The position numbers and the translations under genes were made by a program. This document shows positions 1-9,502 of a stretch of 64,000 nt of DNA, piece after piece (the first letter of the stretch is position 1; each line of letters begins with the position of its first letter). Below the pieces are notes generated by a model. That model was not told where the DNA came from, searched no databases, and saw nothing but the letters and a program-made list of their open reading frames with translations. The stretch is from Hyphomicrobiales bacterium (GTDB lineage: Bacteria > Pseudomonadota > Alphaproteobacteria > Rhizobiales > Rhizobiaceae), in assembly GCA_900472485.1 (NCBI GenBank), contig UCII01000008.1, forward strand, positions 62,001-126,000, given 5' to 3'.

Positions 1-1203
1 ATGATGCTGGCGACGCCGCTCGATAGCGGCCTCTGGAATATCGAAGGCAACAATGCCCTCGATATCACGGCGAAGTCTAAGCCTGGCAAGGGCCCCGACA
101 CTGAAGTTCGCTACGCCTTGGCGTCATCGACCTTTCAGGGCGTCTTCGATCCCGCACTTCATTATCTGCGTTCCATGGATATGAAGGGCAACGGCATCAC
201 CATTGCGACAAAGACCGCCGACGAAGATAAAAGCGTCCAGAGCAATGACGCCACAGCCGAGAGCATTACCTATACCGTGTCGTCGGCAGACAGCGGTGAG
301 CCGGGCAGGCTCGATCTCAAGATGAACGGCAGCCTGCAATCGCTCTATGACAAGATCTCGGCCGACGACGCGACGCTCGGGGAAGTCAAGATCGCGGCGA
401 TCGATTTCAACATGGGGGCGACGAAACTGCCGTTGAAGGCACTGAATTCCTTGCTGCAGTTCGTCTCCGAACACAAGAATGAGAAGACGCTTTCGGATGC
501 CGATAGCAAGGCGGTCAAGGCCTTGCTGATGGATGCGATGCCGATTGTCGGCTCCTTCGAGGAGTCCGTCGCGATCAAGGATATCGCGGTCACGACGCCA
601 TTCGGCAATGGCGGCCTGCAGAAGATGGGCTATTTCTTCAAGATAGCCGGGCCAGCCAATGCCGTGAATGCCGATTTCGGGCTGAATGCCGAGAAGCTTG
701 CCCTGGAAACGGGCCTCATCCCCGAAAACTATGTCGCCTTCATTCCCAATACGGCCGATATCCAGGTGCAGGTGCCGAACTTGAATTTCTCCGCTCTGGC
801 GGATGTGTTCCAGGAAGCCGACTTCAAGAACCCGGAGAGCGATAAAGCCCTGGACGAGAAGCTGCAGAAGGCCATGTTCCCTGACGGGACAATGACCATC
901 AACTTCCCGAAGATTAGCGCTGTCTCGGATCTTTATGATGTCGAGGCGTCGGGCAGTATGCGCGGCTGGCTGACCGAAAAGGACCGCGTCGCCATGAAGA
1001 TGACGGTTCTTGCCCGAGATCTCGACAAGACCATTGCCGCCATCCAGGAGGCCGCAAAGACCAAGGAGGATCTGTCTCAGCTCTCCTTCGGCCTGATGAT
1101 GGCCAAGGGCTTTGCCAAGACGGATGCCGATGGACGCTCGCGCTGGGATATCGATCTTTCCGACGACGGTCACGTGACAGTCAACGGGCAGGTCATGAAA
1201 TAA
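1..1203 (+). CDS. Hypothetical protein, probably 5'-truncated by the window edge
   Basis: An open frame runs from the first base to a TAA stop. The first residues (MMLATPLDSG) look like the inside of a folded domain. No signal peptide or ribosome-binding site can be seen, so the real start probably lies upstream. The 400 visible residues have no transmembrane segment. They alternate short beta-type segments with charged helices, and the chain ends in a beta-rich tail (GHVTVNGQVMK). This pattern resembles large periplasmic or AsmA/YdgA-like proteins, but I recognise no family motif. The MFS gene follows 25 bases downstream on the same strand. Function unknown. Confidence 0.75.
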   Translation: MMLATPLDSGLWNIEGNNALDITAKSKPGKGPDTEVRYALASSTFQGVFDPALHYLRSMDMKGNGITIATKTADEDKSVQSNDATAESITYTVSSADSGEPGRLDLKMNGSLQSLYDKISADDATLGEVKIAAIDFNMGATKLPLKALNSLLQFVSEHKNEKTLSDADSKAVKALLMDAMPIVGSFEESVAIKDIAVTTPFGNGGLQKMGYFFKIAGPANAVNADFGLNAEKLALETGLIPENYVAFIPNTADIQVQVPNLNFSALADVFQEADFKNPESDKALDEKLQKAMFPDGTMTINFPKISAVSDLYDVEASGSMRGWLTEKDRVAMKMTVLARDLDKTIAAIQEAAKTKEDLSQLSFGLMMAKGFAKTDADGRSRWDIDLSDDGHVTVNGQVMK

Positions 1204-1228
1204 GCCACTCCGAAATCAGAATGCGATC

Positions 1229-2464
1229 ATGTTTGTCCTGAAGCCGCTGAGCCAGCGCTCGATCTCTCTCTTATGGGCCGGCCAGGTGCTGGCGGCTACA
1301 GGCTCCGAATTTTACATGGTCGCAGTCGTGTGGATTGCGGCTGACTTCATCGGCAGCAATGCGGGATATGTTTCCGCGTTGCAGTCGGGCGCGCTGCTGT
1401 TCGGCAGCCTGTTCGGCGGGATCGTCACGGATCGCTGGCGGCATAGCACGACGATGATCACGGCCGATCTGATGCGAGCGGCTCTATTGCTAGCCCTATC
1501 GCTAGCAGGAACGCTGCATCTGATGAGCCTGCCGCTGTTGATCGTGCTTGCCGGAAGCATCGCGCTGCTGACGTCAACGTTCGACCCCTCCCTGCAGGCG
1601 ACCTTGCCGACGATTGCGGTGGATGCCGAAATCCGGCATGCGACGAACGGTTTGTTCGATGCCACCCGCCGCATGGCGCGTATTCTCGGTCCGAGCCTCA
1701 TTGCGCTCGTGAACGGGCTCCTGCCGAAATCTCAGTTCTTCACGGTCACGGCTGTTACTTTCATATTGTCGGCGGTTGCCGTATGGCTCGCGGTGGCAAA
1801 ACTCCCGATGGCGTCGCGGCGTCGCGATTTCTCCGGAATGGCGGCCGTCATGGACGGCATTCTCGGCGGGTGGCGCGCAGCGCGTGGCCATGCGGCACTT
1901 CTCTACGGCCTCTTCACCAACCTGATGGGAAACGTCGCCTGGGCGATGGGGATCCTACTTGGGATGATCCTGCACTTGCGCGAAACCAGCGCCGACCCGC
2001 TCACCGACTACAGCCTGATGATGACGGCTTACGGCGTCGGCAATCTGACGACCAATCTGATCCTCGGCAGCGTCAAGCCGCGCCGGCCGGTGGTCTGGAT
2101 CATCGCGGCGAAGCTCATTTTCGGATCTGGCGTTTTCCTGCTGCCGCTTATGCATGATCGGATAGGGCTGATGATCGTTGCCTGCTTTGCGGCGATCAAC
2201 GGACCCTTCGAGAACCTTGCCATGCTGCATCTGATGCAGACGCGCAGCGAGCCGCATCGTCTGGCGCAGGTCTATCGGCTATTGATGTGCGCGATCTTCA
2301 CCGGCCTGCTTCTGGCCTATCTGATGTCGCCAACGCTGTTTGGGTGGTTCGGCATCGGGCCTTCGATCATGGGATCGGGTGCGGCCGTCTTCATCTCGGG
2401 GCTGTTGGGCATTGGCCTGCTCGCATGGAAGCAGGCGCATCCTGCGGGAGCAAAGGCCACCTGA
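1229..2464 (+). CDS. MFS transporter
   Basis: This 411-residue polytopic membrane protein has about 12 hydrophobic segments and the usual MFS length. The loop after the second segment (GGIVTDRWRHSTTM) matches the conserved G-x-x-x-D-R-x-x-R/H loop between TM2 and TM3. The overall pattern is that of the MFS_3/enterobactin-exporter-like group, whose members export small molecules through the inner membrane by proton antiport. The substrate cannot be read from sequence. The gene starts 25 bases after the preceding unknown gene. It ends 14 bases before the convergent prs gene, and I see no clear T-tailed terminator in that gap. Confidence 0.85.
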   Translation: MFVLKPLSQRSISLLWAGQVLAATGSEFYMVAVVWIAADFIGSNAGYVSALQSGALLFGSLFGGIVTDRWRHSTTMITADLMRAALLLALSLAGTLHLMSLPLLIVLAGSIALLTSTFDPSLQATLPTIAVDAEIRHATNGLFDATRRMARILGPSLIALVNGLLPKSQFFTVTAVTFILSAVAVWLAVAKLPMASRRRDFSGMAAVMDGILGGWRAARGHAALLYGLFTNLMGNVAWAMGILLGMILHLRETSADPLTDYSLMMTAYGVGNLTTNLILGSVKPRRPVVWIIAAKLIFGSGVFLLPLMHDRIGLMIVACFAAINGPFENLAMLHLMQTRSEPHRLAQVYRLLMCAIFTGLLLAYLMSPTLFGWFGIGPSIMGSGAAVFISGLLGIGLLAWKQAHPAGAKAT

Positions 2465-2478
2465 GGCGGCCCCAAGGC

Positions 2479-3411
2479 TCAGTCGAACAGGCTGGAAACC
2501 GATTCTTCCTGGCTGGTGCGATTGATGGCTTCGCCGATCAGCGTCGCCGTCGTGATGACGCGGATATTCGGCGCCGAAAGTACGGCTGTCGTCGGCTGGA
2601 TGGAATCGGTAATTACCAGTTCCTTCAGTTTGGAATTTGCCACGCGGGTCACCGCGCCGCCGGAGAGAACGCCGTGGGTGATGTAGGCGGTGACGCTTGC
2701 CGCACCTTGTGCGAGCAGTGCTTCGGCAGCATTGCAAAGCGTGCCGCCGGAATCGACGATATCGTCGATCAGGATGCAATCCTTCCCGGCTACCTCGCCG
2801 ATGATGTTCATCACTTCGGACTCACCCGGGCGGTCGCGGCGCTTGTCCACGATCGCCAACAGACAGTCGAGACGTTTTGCCAGGGCGCGGGCGCGCACGA
2901 CACCGCCGACATCGGGCGAGACAACCATCACGTTGCCGATATCATAATTCGCCTTGATATCGCGCGTCAGGATCGGAACCGCATAGAGATTGTCCGTGGG
3001 GATATCGAAGAAGCCCTGGATCTGGCCTGCGTGCAGGTCGAGCGTCAGAACGCGATCTGCGCCAGCCTCGGTGATCAGATTGGCGACCAGCTTTGCCGAG
3101 ATCGGCGTGCGCCCAGAGGCGCGACGATCCTGGCGGGCATAACCGAAATAGGGGATGACTGCGGTTATGCGCCGTGCCGACGAGCGGCGCATCGCATCGA
3201 TCATGATCAGGAGTTCCATGAGATGATCGTTGGTCGGAAACGACGTCGGCTGTACCAGGAACACATCCTCGCCGCGTACGTTTTCCTGGATCTCTACGAA
3301 AATCTCTTGGTCGGCGAACCGACGGACGCTAGCTCTTCCCAAGGGAACGTTGAGATAATTGCAGATCGCTTCGGCGAGATGCCGGTTCGAATTGCCTGCG
3401 AAAACCTTCAT
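2479..3411 (-). CDS. prs: Ribose-phosphate pyrophosphokinase
   Basis: The enzyme makes PRPP from ribose 5-phosphate and ATP, feeding purine, pyrimidine, histidine, tryptophan and NAD synthesis in the cytoplasm. Its 310 residues match the family's usual length. Visible signatures are the N-terminal phosphoribosyltransferase fold, the flexible-loop motif [10 protein letters not shown] near residues 87-96, the [11 protein letters not shown] segment near 125-135, and the PRPP-binding loop DDIVDSGGT at 216-224. It is the last gene of a leftward run from lgt. A gap of 105 bases separates it from the upstream lipoprotein gene, so it may have its own promoter. Confidence 0.97.
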   Translation of the reverse strand: MKVFAGNSNRHLAEAICNYLNVPLGRASVRRFADQEIFVEIQENVRGEDVFLVQPTSFPTNDHLMELLIMIDAMRRSSARRITAVIPYFGYARQDRRASGRTPISAKLVANLITEAGADRVLTLDLHAGQIQGFFDIPTDNLYAVPILTRDIKANYDIGNVMVVSPDVGGVVRARALAKRLDCLLAIVDKRRDRPGESEVMNIIGEVAGKDCILIDDIVDSGGTLCNAAEALLAQGAASVTAYITHGVLSGGAVTRVANSKLKELVITDSIQPTTAVLSAPNIRVITTATLIGEAINRTSQEESVSSLFD

Positions 3412-3516
3412 TGTGGCCCGCCTATTACCAACCTGATAGCCGCGCTTTTAACCGCCTTGCTCTCGAATGCAAGAGGGAGAGGCGTGTTAGCTTTCATATT
3501 TCTGAAAAGCTTTTAG

Positions 3517-4398
3517 CTATCCACCGTTGGATTCGCGCCAGGAATTGAAATCCGACATGGTTTTGGTGGCAATTTTCTGCATGACCGTTGGAGGAACGGC
3601 CGACCAAGGGTCGCCACGCTTCAGAGGCGCGCTTTCTGAACCCTGGATGCGGTGGACGCGGTTGCCATTACTATCAAGCACGTCCCAAACGTAGGTCACG
3701 GAAATCTGCGGGCCGTCTTCAAAGGCGGAAAGGTAGCCCTTGAGGATATAGGCAGCACTGGAATCGCTTGAGCTCTTGAACGTCAGGCCGAGCGAGCGGG
3801 CGTCGGCGCCGAGCTGGCGCGACAGCGGCGTGACGGCTTCGACGGGAGCGCCGATGATCGGCAGGAAGCGGACGCTGTTGCCGCCGGCCGCTGCCGTGGG
3901 CGGTAGCGACGCCTGTTGTTGATCTGGTTGCTGTTGTTCCGGCTGTGGGTCGTCGGCAGTCTGCTGCTGCTGCCGGGGTTGCTGATCGTCCGACAAGCGC
4001 CGATCGGCTTCGCGCTGCTCGTCGGCTTCGGAAAACTGATTGTTGGCTGGAGCGATGGAAGCAGTGCGGGACCCGTCGAGCGGGCGCGACGCATAGGGAT
4101 TGGTGCCGTTCGATCTCAACGCCGAGGCTTGGTCGTCCAGCGTGCCGCTGCCGCCGTAGTTTTGCGGCTGATAGGCCTGCTGCGAGGTCTGCTGCTGATA
4201 GCCGTAACTCTCCTGCGCGCTTTGATAGGTCTGGCGGCGCTGGGGTGTCGAAGCCATGCGCTCGACATCGCGCTGGGTGACGGGGCTGGAGCCGGCATCG
4301 CCTATGGCTTCGGGCGGCGTCAGGGCGTCCGTGGTATTGCAGGCGGAGAGCGCGAGGCAAAAGCCGGCGACAGTCAACGTTATCCTGACCACTCCCAT
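3517..4398 (-). CDS. Glutamine-rich lipoprotein of unknown function
   Basis: The N-terminus is a lipoprotein signal: a short charged start, a hydrophobic core and the lipobox LSAC, so the mature protein should begin at Cys20 and be lipid-anchored. Residues 30-165 are low-complexity, rich in Q, P, S and D. The last ~120 residues look folded and contain YVWDVLDSNGNRVHRIQGSE, suggesting a small beta-rich domain. The total is 293 residues. It lies between the creatinase-like hydrolase and prs on the same strand, in a run that begins with lgt, the enzyme that lipidates such proteins. No specific role can be assigned. Confidence 0.85.
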   Translation of the reverse strand: MGVVRITLTVAGFCLALSACNTTDALTPPEAIGDAGSSPVTQRDVERMASTPQRRQTYQSAQESYGYQQQTSQQAYQPQNYGGSGTLDDQASALRSNGTNPYASRPLDGSRTASIAPANNQFSEADEQREADRRLSDDQQPRQQQQTADDPQPEQQQPDQQQASLPPTAAAGGNSVRFLPIIGAPVEAVTPLSRQLGADARSLGLTFKSSSDSSAAYILKGYLSAFEDGPQISVTYVWDVLDSNGNRVHRIQGSESAPLKRGDPWSAVPPTVMQKIATKTMSDFNSWRESNGG

Positions 4399-4453
4399 TG
4401 ACGCGATCCTTTCTCCCGACGGTCTTACCGTCCAGGATCGCTATCTTACGCCC

Positions 4454-5605
4454 CTAACGGTTAAGAAATTCGAGAGGGTGGCGGGAAAGGGCTTTCGGAG
4501 CCTGCGAGGTCGTCAGATAGGTCTGCCCGAGGGTCATGGCGGTACCGCTGTCGGAATCCATGATGATCATGTGCACGAAGAGCGACATGTTCTCCTGAAT
4601 CTCCAGCGGATTACCCATATGGAACATTTCATGCTCCATCCATGACGGCGAGAAGCGGGCGCCGAGAGAGTAGCCGCAGGCGTTCAGCCGGTGGCGAGCA
4701 AGGCCACGCTCGTCCATGATCTTCGCATGCATGTCGAAGATGTCACCGAAGGTGTGTCCCGGCATCAGGATCGTTTCGATCGCCTGCAGCGTTTCCAGGC
4801 AGGCGCTATAGAGCTCGCGATGGCGATGGGTGGGAGTGCCGATGACGACGGTGCGCATCATGGCGGCGTGATAATGAGCATCCACACCGGCCCATTCGAG
4901 CGTCAGCTGGTCATTAGCGTCGAGCTTGCGGCGGCCGGACTTGTAGCGGCAGAGCAGGGCTTCCGCACCCGAGCCGATGATGAATGGGTTGGCGGGATAA
5001 TCGCCTCCACCCGAAAAGACGGCGCCTTGCATGGCCGCGAGAATATCCGATTCGTCCGCGCCGGCTTTGACCACAGACAGCGCCGCATCGAGGGCATCGT
5101 CGGCCAGTGCGGCGGCACGTTCGACATGGGCGATTTCCGCTGGGCTCTTCGTCAGACGCAGTCGACTTATAAGATAAGAGGCGTCGATGATCTGTCCGAA
5201 GCTCGCAAGCTGATGATCGAGCAGGCGAGCGATGCTGCCCGTCATGCCGTGAGTGTCATACTCGACACCGATACGGGCACCGAGCAGATCGAGATCGGAC
5301 AACAGCTCCTTGAGATCGAGCGTGGGATCGGCGTTGACGCGATCGACCCATATGCGAATGTCGCTGATGACAGAAGTCAGCTGCGCTTGGCGCAGATCGG
5401 CCGAGCGCGTCATCAGCGTCAGAGATCCATCCGCCTTGACGACCAGCGTCTGGAAAAAGCAAAAGCCGAACGTATCGTAGCCCGTCAGCCAATACATGCT
5501 CTCTTGTGCGAAAAGCAGCATGGCATCGAGCTTTTCTTCCTGCATTCTCGCCAGCAGCCGTGCCAGACGAGCGTCGAATTCGCTGCGTTCGAAATGCAAG
5601 GCCAT
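4454..5605 (-). CDS. M24-family (creatinase-like) hydrolase lacking metal ligands
   Basis: Two domains are visible over 383 residues: an N-terminal creatinase domain (about 1-140) and a C-terminal pita-bread domain. I chose the ATG at 5605 because it follows the pgeF TGA stop by one base, which suggests translational coupling; longer frames run into pgeF. In metal-dependent M24 peptidases the ligands are Asp, Asp, His, Glu, Glu. Here the first Asp region reads LEWAG, the second reads AAMMRT, and the GHG-type histidine region reads CGYSLGARF. The last Glu region lacks the usual ligand too. The fold therefore looks intact, but the enzyme should be metal-independent like creatinase, or inactive. 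The substrate is unknown. Confidence 0.85.
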   Translation of the reverse strand: MALHFERSEFDARLARLLARMQEEKLDAMLLFAQESMYWLTGYDTFGFCFFQTLVVKADGSLTLMTRSADLRQAQLTSVISDIRIWVDRVNADPTLDLKELLSDLDLLGARIGVEYDTHGMTGSIARLLDHQLASFGQIIDASYLISRLRLTKSPAEIAHVERAAALADDALDAALSVVKAGADESDILAAMQGAVFSGGGDYPANPFIIGSGAEALLCRYKSGRRKLDANDQLTLEWAGVDAHYHAAMMRTVVIGTPTHRHRELYSACLETLQAIETILMPGHTFGDIFDMHAKIMDERGLARHRLNACGYSLGARFSPSWMEHEMFHMGNPLEIQENMSLFVHMIIMDSDSGTAMTLGQTYLTTSQAPKALSRHPLEFLNR

Positions 5606-5606
5606 A

Positions 5607-6389
5607 TCAAGCTGCCTTTCCGATAGCGATGGCGGAAATCTGCCGTCCGTAATCCGGCTCCTTCGCATGCGTCGTGCGCCGATAGGAGAAGAAGCGCTCA
5701 GGATCCGGATAGGTGCATAGGTTCAGGCTTTCGGCGGTGACGCCCGCCTTGTGCAGGCGATCGACCGTGAGGGACGGCAGATCGAACATGGCATGGCCGT
5801 CGCGCTCCGAAGGGGTGAAATATCTGGCATAATCGGGATCATGGGCGAGGAAGCGCTCGACGAATTCGGGGCCGACCTCATAGCTCGCCCGGCTGATGGA
5901 CGGGCCGAGGCAGGCAATGATCGTTTCACGTCTAGCGCCAAGCGCCACCATCGCATCGATGGTATTTTCCAGCACACCGGTCAGCGCGCCCTTCCATCCG
6001 GCATGAGCGGCGCCAATGACCCGATTTTCCGGATCGGCAAAAAGGATGGGGCCGCAATCGGCAGCGAGCACGCCGATTGCGATGCCCGGTGTCGCCGTGA
6101 CCATCGCATCGGCCTGCGGCCGGCTTCCATCATAATAGGCGCCGATTGTCACGACATCTGGCGAATGGATCTGATGCACGGTAGCAAGCCGTTCGACGGG
6201 CAGACCGAACCAGCCGGCCACGCGGCGGCGGTTTTCCTGCACGTGCTCGTGATCGTCATGCGAACCCAAGCCTACATTCAGCCCGCGATAAAGGCCTTCG
6301 GAAACGCCGCCGGCGCGGGTGAAATAACCATGGCGAATGCCGGCAGCCTCGGCGGCGCTCAGCAGCGTGCTTGCAAGTGGTGTCGGCAA
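5607..6389 (-). CDS. pgeF: Peptidoglycan editing factor / YfiH-type laccase-domain protein
   Basis: This 260-residue protein belongs to the YfiH/PgeF (DUF152, LACC1-like) family. Characterised members remove wrongly incorporated L-Ser residues from UDP-MurNAc precursors or act as purine-nucleoside-processing enzymes; older annotation calls them polyphenol oxidases. The visible signatures are the early GYFTRAGGVSEG segment, VHQIHSPDVV, and the zinc-site region ADCGPILFADP followed by AAHAGWKG. The stop codon is one base before the start of the hydrolase gene. Upstream, 135 bases separate it from the midA-like gene. Confidence 0.92.
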   Translation of the reverse strand: MPTPLASTLLSAAEAAGIRHGYFTRAGGVSEGLYRGLNVGLGSHDDHEHVQENRRRVAGWFGLPVERLATVHQIHSPDVVTIGAYYDGSRPQADAMVTATPGIAIGVLAADCGPILFADPENRVIGAAHAGWKGALTGVLENTIDAMVALGARRETIIACLGPSISRASYEVGPEFVERFLAHDPDYARYFTPSERDGHAMFDLPSLTVDRLHKAGVTAESLNLCTYPDPERFFSYRRTTHAKEPDYGRQISAIAIGKAA

Positions 6390-6524
6390 CTGCAGTGTCC
6401 CTTGGTGTCTTGGTTCAGCCTGTCGTGCGATGAATAACGCAGCCGCGGCGAAGCAGTTCGATTTGACTGGGATGTTGGCCCAGTCCGGCGCGCACTGTCA
6501 ATCCGTAGGATTGGTGGTCAAGCC

Positions 6525-7622
6525 TCAGCTGACGGCACGAAAGGGCAGGAGATCGATAGCCGGGCTGGAAACCGCCAGCACCTTGAAGAGCTCTCCCATC
6601 TTGCCTTCGCCGGCGCCGGCCAGCCTTTCTACGGCGACACGGATGTTCTGCTGGGTTGCCGCATCCTGGTCTCTGCTGAGGGCCGCCGCCCGCTCCAATA
6701 GGCCGAGCCCGACGAGGAAATCGCCCTGATGACAGCAGCCGTTGATGTGCAGGCCGGAGGCGAGGGCGGTCTGTGCCAGATGCTGGAAATCGACATGGCT
6801 GGTGAGATCCGCTTCGCCCGGATGTTCCAGCGGCGGATCGTATTCGTGCATGCGCACGGCCTGCAGCGTATCGCCGAAGCTTGTCGCCATGTGGCCGTAG
6901 TCGATGGCAATTGCCGTGCCGCCATGGGCGGCAAGCCTGTCGCAGATCGTCGTCATGACGGCCTGGCGGGCTGGCGCGATTTCAAAGATCGTACCGATCG
7001 GCGGCAGTCCGCCCGCCGGAAGAAGTGCAGGATCGAGCGTGGCGACGCCTGCCGTGAAGCTCAGCTCGTCATTGGCGTCGAGGCCGACCGTGCGCTCGCG
7101 GAAACCATTGGCGGTGCGAACAAACTGGCGGATGGGAATGGCGTCGAAGAGTTCGTTGGCGGCGAGCAGGGTGAAACCTTCGGGCACCTCGCCGAAATCC
7201 GTATGCCAGGAGATTTTTGCGCCGTAGGGCTCGAGGGTCTGGCGCTGAAAGCCCTGCAGGCGCTCGCTAGTTTCGACGAGATGGACCGTCATGGCATCAT
7301 AGAGCGGCGGGGCCAGCTTGCCGATGACGCGCAGCATGTCGGACATCATCGTGCCGCGGCCCGGGCCGATTTCGACGAGTCGCACCTCGGCAGGGGCTCC
7401 ATGCCGCTGCCAGGCATGCACCATGAAGACGCCGATCATCTCGCCGAATAGCTGGCTGACTTCGGGCGCGGTGACAAAGTCGCCGGATTGGCCGAAGGGC
7501 TCACGCGTCTTGTAATAACCATGCACCGGATCGGCGAGGCACAGCGAAAAATAATCGGTGATGCTCAATGGCCCGTTGGTGCGGATGATGGCTTTGATTT
7601 TTTCCCCGAGCGCCGTTGTCAT
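6525..7622 (-). CDS. MidA/NDUFAF7-family class I SAM methyltransferase
   Basis: This protein of 365 residues matches the MidA family, whose mitochondrial member NDUFAF7 methylates an arginine of a complex I subunit. Motif I, EIGPGRGTMMSDM, lies near residue 85 and binds S-adenosylmethionine. The N-terminal segment PLSITDYFSLCLADP and the acidic-rich VTAPEVSQLFGE stretch are typical of the family. The gene sits between lgt and pgeF on the same strand. A role in complex I assembly here is inference from the family; nothing else in the window encodes complex I. Confidence 0.9.
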   Translation of the reverse strand: MTTALGEKIKAIIRTNGPLSITDYFSLCLADPVHGYYKTREPFGQSGDFVTAPEVSQLFGEMIGVFMVHAWQRHGAPAEVRLVEIGPGRGTMMSDMLRVIGKLAPPLYDAMTVHLVETSERLQGFQRQTLEPYGAKISWHTDFGEVPEGFTLLAANELFDAIPIRQFVRTANGFRERTVGLDANDELSFTAGVATLDPALLPAGGLPPIGTIFEIAPARQAVMTTICDRLAAHGGTAIAIDYGHMATSFGDTLQAVRMHEYDPPLEHPGEADLTSHVDFQHLAQTALASGLHINGCCHQGDFLVGLGLLERAAALSRDQDAATQQNIRVAVERLAGAGEGKMGELFKVLAVSSPAIDLLPFRAVS

Positions 7623-7699
7623 TCTATGCTTTCGCTAATGCGTGGCCCAGACAAAATGGGAGCAACCTTTATGAAGACCACGCGATATTGAACTCCACC

Positions 7700-8632
7700 T
7701 CAAGCCATCTGCCTTGCCGCTGCCTGACGGGCGCGGATAACGGCCCAAAGGCCGATCGCCACCATCGGAAGCGACAGCACCATCCCCATCGTCAGCCAGT
7801 TCGTGCCGAGCAGATAGCCGAGCTGCTCGTCAGGCTGACGGAAGAATTCGACAAAAATACGCGAGAAGGCATAGCCGATGACAAAAATACCGCTGACCGT
7901 GCCCGGCTTTTTCAACGCTAGGGCCCAGCGGGTCAAAATGAAGAGCAGGAGGAAGAGGATAATGCCTTCGATGCCAGCCTCGTAAAGCTGGCTGGGGTGG
8001 CGCGGATCGGAGCCTGCGGGGCAGACGCCATTATGGGCGGCGATCACATGCGGGCTGCAGAAGACCATCGCCCAGGGAACGTCCGAGACGCGGCCCCAGA
8101 GCTCGCCGTTGATGAAATTGGCGAGGCGGCCGAAGAACAGGCCAATCGGGGCGACGGCGGCGACGATATCGAACAGGCTCCAGACCGGAATCTTGTTTCG
8201 CCTTGCGAACAAAATCATGGCGATGGTCGTGCCTATTAATCCGCCGTGGAAGGACATGCCGCCGTTCCAGACTTCGATGGCGCGGATCGGATTGGCCAGC
8301 ACCGGATCGAGATCGTAGAAAAGGATATAGCCGATGCGGCCCCCGAGAACGATGCCGAAGGCGACCCAGAGGATGAAATCGTCCAGATGCTGGCGCGTCA
8401 TGGGTGCCGTATCGTTCAACCAGAGCTTGCCGTTATCGACCAGCCGTCTGGCATAGAACCAACCGAGCAGAATGCCAGCGACATAGGCAAGTCCATACCA
8501 ATGGACTGAAACCGGGCCGAGAGAAACGGCGACCGGATCAATATCCGGAAAAGGCAGGATGGCGGCGAGATTGGCGGAAGTCAGCAAGATCGTCAGGCCC
8601 GTTGCAGCATGTTCCCGAAAGCATCGTGCCAT
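7700..8632 (-). CDS. lgt: Prolipoprotein diacylglyceryl transferase
   Basis: Lgt transfers diacylglycerol from phosphatidylglycerol to the lipobox cysteine of prolipoproteins in the inner membrane. The frame encodes about seven hydrophobic segments. It carries the family signature [14 protein letters not shown] near residues 168-181 and the early [10 protein letters not shown] motif. The frame opens with an ATG at 8632, giving 310 residues. The first 15 residues look unlike the family start, and a TTG at 8587 would give a more typical N-terminus, so the start is uncertain. lgt heads a leftward run of six genes that includes a lipoprotein. Confidence 0.95.
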   Translation of the reverse strand: MARCFREHAATGLTILLTSANLAAILPFPDIDPVAVSLGPVSVHWYGLAYVAGILLGWFYARRLVDNGKLWLNDTAPMTRQHLDDFILWVAFGIVLGGRIGYILFYDLDPVLANPIRAIEVWNGGMSFHGGLIGTTIAMILFARRNKIPVWSLFDIVAAVAPIGLFFGRLANFINGELWGRVSDVPWAMVFCSPHVIAAHNGVCPAGSDPRHPSQLYEAGIEGIILFLLLFILTRWALALKKPGTVSGIFVIGYAFSRIFVEFFRQPDEQLGYLLGTNWLTMGMVLSLPMVAIGLWAVIRARQAAARQMA

Positions 8633-8851
8633 TTCGGGGCAGGATCATGCTAAATATCCAAAATGTGCGCGGAACATGGCGTTCGCTGTCGAAACGGTCA
8701 AGTCGATTGTTGATCTCGCCGAGATGGCAGGTCCGGTTGTCCAGTCCTATCTCAATTTGCTTGCATCGGCCCCTTGGAAATCCTACCTCAGCACTATCTG
8801 GCCCATATCGATGCCTGACCGTTGAGGGCCGACGGCCGCAAGGAGACTGCC

Positions 8852-9112
8852 ATGAGCACTGGACCGAACCGAATCTTCGATGAATTCGCCAAGCTGATGA
8901 CCGATGCCGCCGGTGCTGCCCAAGGCGTGCGCCGCGAAATCGAGACCGCCTTCAATGCCCATGCCGAGCGCTGGCTGAACAGCATGGATATCGTCAAGCG
9001 CGAGGAATTCGAGGCTGTTCGCGAAATGGCGATCAAGGCGCGCGACGAGAACGAGGCGTTGCTGGCGAGAATCGAAGCGCTCGAAGCCAAGCTCGCTTCC
9101 AAGGGCAAATAA
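8852..9112 (+). CDS. UbiK/YqiC-family accessory factor
   Basis: This small protein of 86 residues is mostly helical. Its C-terminal coiled coil (EEFEAVREMAIKARDENE) is typical of the UbiK/YqiC (BMFP, DUF526) family. In enterobacteria UbiK trimerises and assists ubiquinone synthesis enzymes; related proteins can also fuse membranes. I start at the ATG at 8852 because AAGGAG lies at 8840-8845 at proper spacing. Residue 1 of the longer frame is only a TTG. The gene is divergent from lgt, and a terminator-like hairpin follows at 9141. Confidence 0.85.
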   Translation: MSTGPNRIFDEFAKLMTDAAGAAQGVRREIETAFNAHAERWLNSMDIVKREEFEAVREMAIKARDENEALLARIEALEAKLASKGK

Positions 9113-9502
9113 GCCTGGACTTCTGTTTGCTGATCGGCGCGGCACCCGTTTGCCGTGCCTTTTTCCTCTAAAAATTTCCGTCCGGTTTTCCACCTGTGGA
9201 CATAGGCAAAAAAGCCAATCGCCAGAGTCGGTTATGACTCCCTTCTGAATAGACGCCGGAAGAGCTTTCCACAGTGCCGTTTCCAAAATCACCGTTCAGG
9301 GGCTGGCATGCCGGGCATGCCGCTATACACTGATTTTAAATGATGATTCGAAACGGACTTGGTAAGCCCCGGGCATGGTGGAAGCGTTAGTCTGGCAGCC
9401 GTTCAACATCATCCCGAGGATGTTTCCGGAGTAAAATTGTTTGCGTTCTTTCAGTGTCGAGCCACGGGAAAACTGCAACCGATCCGGTCAAGAAGGTGCT
9501 GC
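9113..9502. other. Intergenic region upstream of the ybjN-like gene
   Basis: These 390 bases hold the terminator above. They also contain two TTTTCCAC-type motifs near 9187 and 9266 that resemble imperfect DnaA boxes but are too few to suggest an origin. The palindromic octamer GGCATGCC occurs twice in tandem near 9304-9320. Open frames here lack ribosome-binding sites and protein-like composition. The promoter of the ybjN-proC-csaA run presumably lies here, but I could not fix its position. Confidence 0.5.
9141..9164 (+). terminator. Rho-independent terminator after the ubiK-like gene
   Basis: The arms GGCAC at 9141-9145 and GTGCC at 9155-9159 are followed directly by five T residues. An overlapping alternative stem, CGGCA/TGCCG, is also possible. 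It lies about 28 bases after the stop codon. Confidence 0.6.

Noticed and set aside
9180-9280. TTTTCCAC motifs that suggest DnaA boxes
   Set aside because: Only two imperfect motifs occur, with no AT-rich unwinding element and no dnaA, parA or gidA nearby.
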